A DNA stretch of 47,368 bases from assembly GCA_009691685.1 (NCBI GenBank), contig SIAU01000008.1, positions 1-47,368 on the forward strand, given 5' to 3'. Shown in pieces: positions 44,176 to 47,368 of this stretch. Each line of letters opens with the position of its first letter. Position 1 is the stretch's first letter. The DNA is from Opitutales bacterium. GTDB lineage: Bacteria > Verrucomicrobiota > Verrucomicrobiia > Opitutales > UBA953. A program made the position numbers and the translations under genes. The notes below the pieces were generated by a model. That model was not told where the DNA came from. It saw only the letters and a list, made by a program, of their open reading frames with translations, and did not search any database.

Positions 44176-44427
44176 ATGAAAACAGTTTCTTATACCGATG
44201 CGCGCAACCAACTAGCTTCGCTCATGGAATCAGCCAGCGCAGATCGCGAACCTGTAACAATCACTCGAAACGGTGCTGCCGCCGTCGTCCTCGTCGACGC
44301 CGAAGAATACGCTGCCATGACCGAAACGATGCACCTACTCTCCTCTCCTACCAACGCTCGTCGCCTAGCTAAAAGCCTAAACGAATTCACCACAGGTAAA
44401 TTTAAGAAAAGCAAAGCGTGGAAATAA
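44176..44427 (+). CDS. yefM: YefM/Phd-family antitoxin
   Basis: The 83 residues begin KTVSYTDARNQLASLMESA, the DNA-binding fold of Phd/YefM antitoxins, and include PVTITRNGAAAVVLVDAEEY. The C-terminal third, basic at the end (KFKKSKAWK), would wrap YoeB and cover its active site. ATG at 44176 is chosen because it starts the family domain exactly; an in-frame ATG at 44047 would run through noncoding-looking sequence and a repeat. Its last 10 bases overlap the toxin gene. Confidence 0.93.
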   Translation: MKTVSYTDARNQLASLMESASADREPVTITRNGAAAVVLVDAEEYAAMTETMHLLSSPTNARRLAKSLNEFTTGKFKKSKAWK

Positions 44428-44672
44428 AATGGTCGAGTTCGGCGGAAGAGGATCTGATTTTTTGGCAACGCCATCAGCCTGCCATTGTTAAGCGTATTCA
44501 AATCCTTATCGACAGCATCAAGAAATCGCCGCACCGCGGTATCGGCAAACCCGAGCCTCTTAAAGGTAGCTTATCGGGCTGTTGGTCGCGGCGGATTACT
44601 CTCGAACATCGACTTGTCTACCGTGTAGAGGGCAAAACCCTCTTCATCCTCCAAGCCCGCTATCATTATTAG
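44418..44672 (+). CDS. yoeB: YoeB-family mRNA-interferase toxin
   Basis: The toxin enters the ribosomal A site and cleaves mRNA. At 84 residues it has exactly the family length, with Glu46 in KPEPLKG, Arg65 in EHRLVY and the terminal RYHY with His83 and Tyr84, all catalytic positions of E. coli YoeB. WSRRITLEHRLVYR is strongly conserved. The start is GTG, inside the end of yefM, so the toxin is made by coupled and probably weaker translation. The active site looks intact. Confidence 0.95.
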   Translation: MEIKWSSSAEEDLIFWQRHQPAIVKRIQILIDSIKKSPHRGIGKPEPLKGSLSGCWSRRITLEHRLVYRVEGKTLFILQARYHY

Positions 44673-44708
44673 GTAAGGCCGCGACTGAATTGCCTCTCGT
44701 GTTTTTGT

Positions 44709-44770
44709 CTCTCCCCTTGCCAACGTGTCCCCATGTCACCGTGTCCCCTCGCGTGCAACGCACGCGGCCC
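44709..44770. repeat. Intergenic GC-rich repeat, copy D
   Basis: TCTCCCCTTGCCAACGTGTC leads through unit variants to the palindrome CGCGTGC-AAC-GCACGCG (44750-44766). The unit and palindrome match copies A and B. It lies just after yoeB. Confidence 0.85.
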
Positions 44771-44813
44771 TTGCCACCGTGCTTCTGTTTGCAAATTTTA
44801 TTATGGGTAGGGG

Positions 44814-44828
44814 CGCGACTGCGTCGCG
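44814..44828. repeat. Short palindrome between repeat copies D and E
   Basis: CGCGAC-TGC-GTCGCG is a perfect 6-bp inverted repeat with a 3-base loop, the same design as the repeat palindrome but with a different stem. It may be a second element type or a terminator-like hairpin. Confidence 0.6.
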
Positions 44829-44838
44829 TCCTTCACAA

Positions 44839-44877
44839 CCCCTTGTCACCGTGTCACCTTGCCCACTTGTCCCCTCA
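44839..44877. repeat. Intergenic GC-rich repeat, copy E, reaching into the second lyase stop codon
   Basis: CCCCTTGTCACCGTGTCACC and GTCCCCTCAA match copy A, but the palindrome is missing. The stop codon of the second lyase (TGA, read from TCA at 44875-44877) is made of repeat bases. Confidence 0.75.
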
Positions 44878-46068
44878 ATTAGTCCACAACACCGGCTGCG
44901 TAATGGCAATATTACGACGCACTTCTAAATCGGTCGGATCAGTCGGCAACTTCTTCCAAAGGTCAATGTACTTGGACTCATTATAGGCCAGACCCGCGAA
45001 GAGTAATGCCGGCTGGCGCGATGGCCAACCATCCCAGGACATGACATCAGGGTTCTTCGGCCAACTGGATTTATCTGCTAAGTACGGATACAGCCAAGCA
45101 ACCGCTCTCTTAATACTGCGACCTTCGGGACCTTCGTAGTTCCAGAGATTATCCTCGGGTGTCGATAATACCTTACAGAGCGTCACCATATTATCTAACT
45201 GGAAAATTGAATACGCATAAGGCTTCGTGCGCGCCGTCTCACGAGGGAAACTTCCATCGGGTGCCATCTGGTCAGCAATAAAGACCTCCTTAAATTTCGT
45301 ACGACTTTTGGCTAGAGCCTCTTTGTCGCCGACGAAATCTGCGAACACAGCCACTTGTAAAAAGTAAGCCACGGAATGATTATTTTTCGTAAGACCTTCT
45401 TCAATTCCATGCTTGTGGGTAAACATCCAAGTATTGAGTTCACTAAACCACGTGCGAAGCGATTTCGCCAACTCCGGATCAAAGGTTTTCGACTTTTCCA
45501 AGGCCTTGATGGCCACCGGAATCTCTACTAAATGGAGTCCATCAATCACCCCCGTCTTTGAGCCAGTGTGACGACCAGGAATCGCCTGCGTAAAAGCTAA
45601 ATGCGGATTCATCCGCGTCTTCGCATCAACGAAAAAGACTTTCAATAACTCAGCCGCCTTCACCGCATACTTGTCATCGCCCGTCACCTTGTAAGCTGCA
45701 GCCAAAGCCGCTACTGCATCTTTCGTATTTCGCATCGCCATCCGGTGGGCCACGAAATTATCAGGATTCGTCTGCCCATCACGATTCATGTAAGGCAAAC
45801 CATCAGGCTTCGAGGGATCGGGCCACCAGTAGTCACCATTCGAATAAAAATCGTTCGGCGTTCCCGGCGAATACTTCGCCACATCCGAGGTGATGGTTAA
45901 GGATTTCTGACTCAACGCCGCATCGGCTTGTTTCAAAATACGAGCACGGTCATGCTCACCCACATTAATCTCAACCTTGCTCGCAACGGTCGTGCTCTGT
46001 GCATTGCAAGCCACTAAACCAGAGAGCGTGAATAATAAAACTGAAGTGAATTGATGCAGGGTTTTCAT
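44875..46068 (-). CDS. Alginate-lyase-family lipoprotein
   Basis: This 397-residue member of the same lyase family as the downstream gene has YWWPDPSKPDGLPYMNRDGQ and KNNH (Asn229, Asn230, His231) as conserved blocks. The N-terminus ends in GLVAC, a lipobox with Cys21 as the lipid-carrying residue, so it is probably anchored in the outer or inner membrane, while its paralogue appears soluble. It starts 4 bp after the GH2 gene ends. The substrate may be a glucuronic- or mannuronic-acid polymer. Confidence 0.88.
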   Translation of the reverse strand: MKTLHQFTSVLLFTLSGLVACNAQSTTVASKVEINVGEHDRARILKQADAALSQKSLTITSDVAKYSPGTPNDFYSNGDYWWPDPSKPDGLPYMNRDGQTNPDNFVAHRMAMRNTKDAVAALAAAYKVTGDDKYAVKAAELLKVFFVDAKTRMNPHLAFTQAIPGRHTGSKTGVIDGLHLVEIPVAIKALEKSKTFDPELAKSLRTWFSELNTWMFTHKHGIEEGLTKNNHSVAYFLQVAVFADFVGDKEALAKSRTKFKEVFIADQMAPDGSFPRETARTKPYAYSIFQLDNMVTLCKVLSTPEDNLWNYEGPEGRSIKRAVAWLYPYLADKSSWPKNPDVMSWDGWPSRQPALLFAGLAYNESKYIDLWKKLPTDPTDLEVRRNIAITQPVLWTN

Positions 46069-46072
46069 TGAA

Positions 46073-47368
46073 TTACTTTTTGAGAGTTAAGTACTGAGTT
46101 TCGAAGTCAGAACTAGACAAACTAAAGACCGCTTGGGTTCCCGATAAACGTGCCTTAATAATCGCCCGTCCATTATAAAGCTGAACGGCACGTGACCCCG
46201 TTGATGTCCCTAAATTATCCATAAGTTCAGCATCACCCAACTTATCAAAGCGAACGAGCGTCGCAGAATCCAGACAAGGCACACCGTTGGCATCGAAAAT
46301 CTTCGCCTGCAATGTGACCACGCCATCCTTCCGCTCCAACTCAGTGAGAGCCAACTTCGCGGGCTTACCCCACGCCGCACTTTGATAGCCGACTTTAATC
46401 TCATCTGAAATTTTTTCCTTAACGGCTACCGCTTTAACCTGATTGGGGCCGTCCTTTAATACGACATTCCAACGTAACCCAGCCGCTGGATAATCTTGGC
46501 TGTTACGTTTCTTAACACCCATGGATTTTCCATTCACCATCAATTCAACCTCGGAACAATTGGAATAGACTCGAATCTCTTTTGCCTCTCCAGGTTTGCC
46601 CGAACGAGTCTGCCATTCGTGACCAAACAAGCGGATCATGGGTTTATCCGACCAGAAGCTTTGGAAAATATAGTAAGACTCCTTGGGAGTTCCATCGCGC
46701 TCAATTAAACCTTTTTGATTCATCCGTGGCACCGGATTCTCGGGGCGTAATGGCGTGGAAAAATCTTTGAAGATCCACTGCGCAGCCCCCGTCAGCGTAG
46801 GCATCGTCTCTTGCTCTTTTAAATGCCAATCAAAGAGATTCGCCATGTAACTCTCCGACCAATCGCCATCCTTGGACATACGGACCTTTCCGCCAGTACC
46901 CTTATAGTCTTTTCCTTTTTCGGCGGCACCTTGGCCCACATCAATTTTTTCTACCATCGATTCTGGGTCTTCGGCAAAGCGTCGTGCATGACTGTCACCA
47001 CCCCACTCGGCATGGAAGAAGTGCTTAACTTTAGCGATCCATTTTTCGGTTTCAGATTTATATTCAATGTAACGACCACGATACCAACCCGCCCAAATAC
47101 TCGGCGAATAAACGTCCACAATATCGCTACAGAAATCACAACGACGGATGGTGGTTACTCGCGAAGGATCCAGTTCGTGTGAGCGATCATTCAATACTTT
47201 CATGAATGCCCTGATGTTTTCTTGATACACCTTTTTTTCCTGAGTTTCAAAATCTCCAGTCCAATCATTCTCATTACCTAAGCCCCACATGATAATCGAA
47301 GTGTGGTTATAGTGCTGATCAATCATCGCATCTAGCATGTCTAAACACTGCTTCTTATAGCGTTCACC
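46073..47368 (-). CDS. Glycoside hydrolase family 2 enzyme, C-terminal part
   Basis: The frame is open to the window edge; the N-terminal sugar-binding domains are missing. The visible 431 residues start inside the TIM barrel, with GLGNEND carrying the acid/base glutamate and HAEWGGDSH probably the nucleophile. A fibronectin-like and a beta-domain end the protein (EVELMVNGKSMGVKK, AVAVKE). Family members act as beta-galactosidases, beta-glucuronidases or beta-mannosidases; the specificity is not clear. It begins the lyase-sulfatase gene series and is separated from the next gene by 4 bp. Confidence 0.88.
   Translation of the reverse strand, partial: GERYKKQCLDMLDAMIDQHYNHTSIIMWGLGNENDWTGDFETQEKKVYQENIRAFMKVLNDRSHELDPSRVTTIRRCDFCSDIVDVYSPSIWAGWYRGRYIEYKSETEKWIAKVKHFFHAEWGGDSHARRFAEDPESMVEKIDVGQGAAEKGKDYKGTGGKVRMSKDGDWSESYMANLFDWHLKEQETMPTLTGAAQWIFKDFSTPLRPENPVPRMNQKGLIERDGTPKESYYIFQSFWSDKPMIRLFGHEWQTRSGKPGEAKEIRVYSNCSEVELMVNGKSMGVKKRNSQDYPAAGLRWNVVLKDGPNQVKAVAVKEKISDEIKVGYQSAAWGKPAKLALTELERKDGVVTLQAKIFDANGVPCLDSATLVRFDKLGDAELMDNLGTSTGSRAVQLYNGRAIIKARLSGTQAVFSLSSSDFETQYLTLKK

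Noticed and set aside
42611-44877. CRISPR-like appearance of repeated units
   Set aside because: Units are irregular in length and spacing, there are no unique spacers of constant size and no cas genes are present.

Overview
The window looks like a compact chromosome segment of a Gram-negative bacterium, most likely a member of the Verrucomicrobiota or a close PVC relative. This placement is inferred from gene content: an LpxI-type lipid A gene, a sulfatase/polysaccharide-lyase cluster, HEAT- and GYF-domain proteins, and a GTPase-associated operon. It is supported by how rarely a Shine-Dalgarno sequence precedes a start codon. No rRNA is present, so the assignment is not firm.

Left part (1-16 kb): the N-terminal end of an AEC-family transporter, tmRNA with its own promoter, a HEAT-repeat/RlmKL-like methyltransferase, gltB-gltD (NADPH glutamate synthase) with an intrinsic terminator, an inositol-monophosphatase-family gene, a small membrane protein, PEP carboxylase, a Ski2-like helicase and RNase P RNA.

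16-22.6 kb, minus strand: a closely packed series reading ECF sigma factor, membrane anti-sigma-like protein, ptsI, hisC, hisB, hisH, gltA. It links a regulator to PEP/carbon and histidine genes.

22.7-30.15 kb, plus strand and divergent from the sigma factor: four genes separated by 3-5 bp. They encode an FHA-like/zinc-ribbon/P-loop GTPase, a GAP1-N2-like membrane protein, a 985-aa coiled-coil membrane protein and a GYF-like membrane protein. This is the best candidate for an undescribed system. The sequence supports a membrane-associated, GTPase-driven complex, but its job is unknown and could be conflict/defence or envelope-related.

30.2-41 kb: mostly housekeeping, with tRNA-Met(CAU), rsfS, nadD, lpxI, panB-gpsA-SET protein (overlapping genes), a TPR protein, a divergent long PurA, MgtE, and a second GYF-domain protein with a possible PH-like C-terminus.

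41-47.4 kb: an accessory polysaccharide-degradation cluster on the minus strand (GH2 enzyme cut by the window end, lipoprotein alginate-lyase-family protein, second lyase, sulfatase). A YefM-YoeB toxin-antitoxin pair sits between the two lyases. At least four copies of a GC-rich intergenic repeat are found here and were not seen elsewhere in the window.
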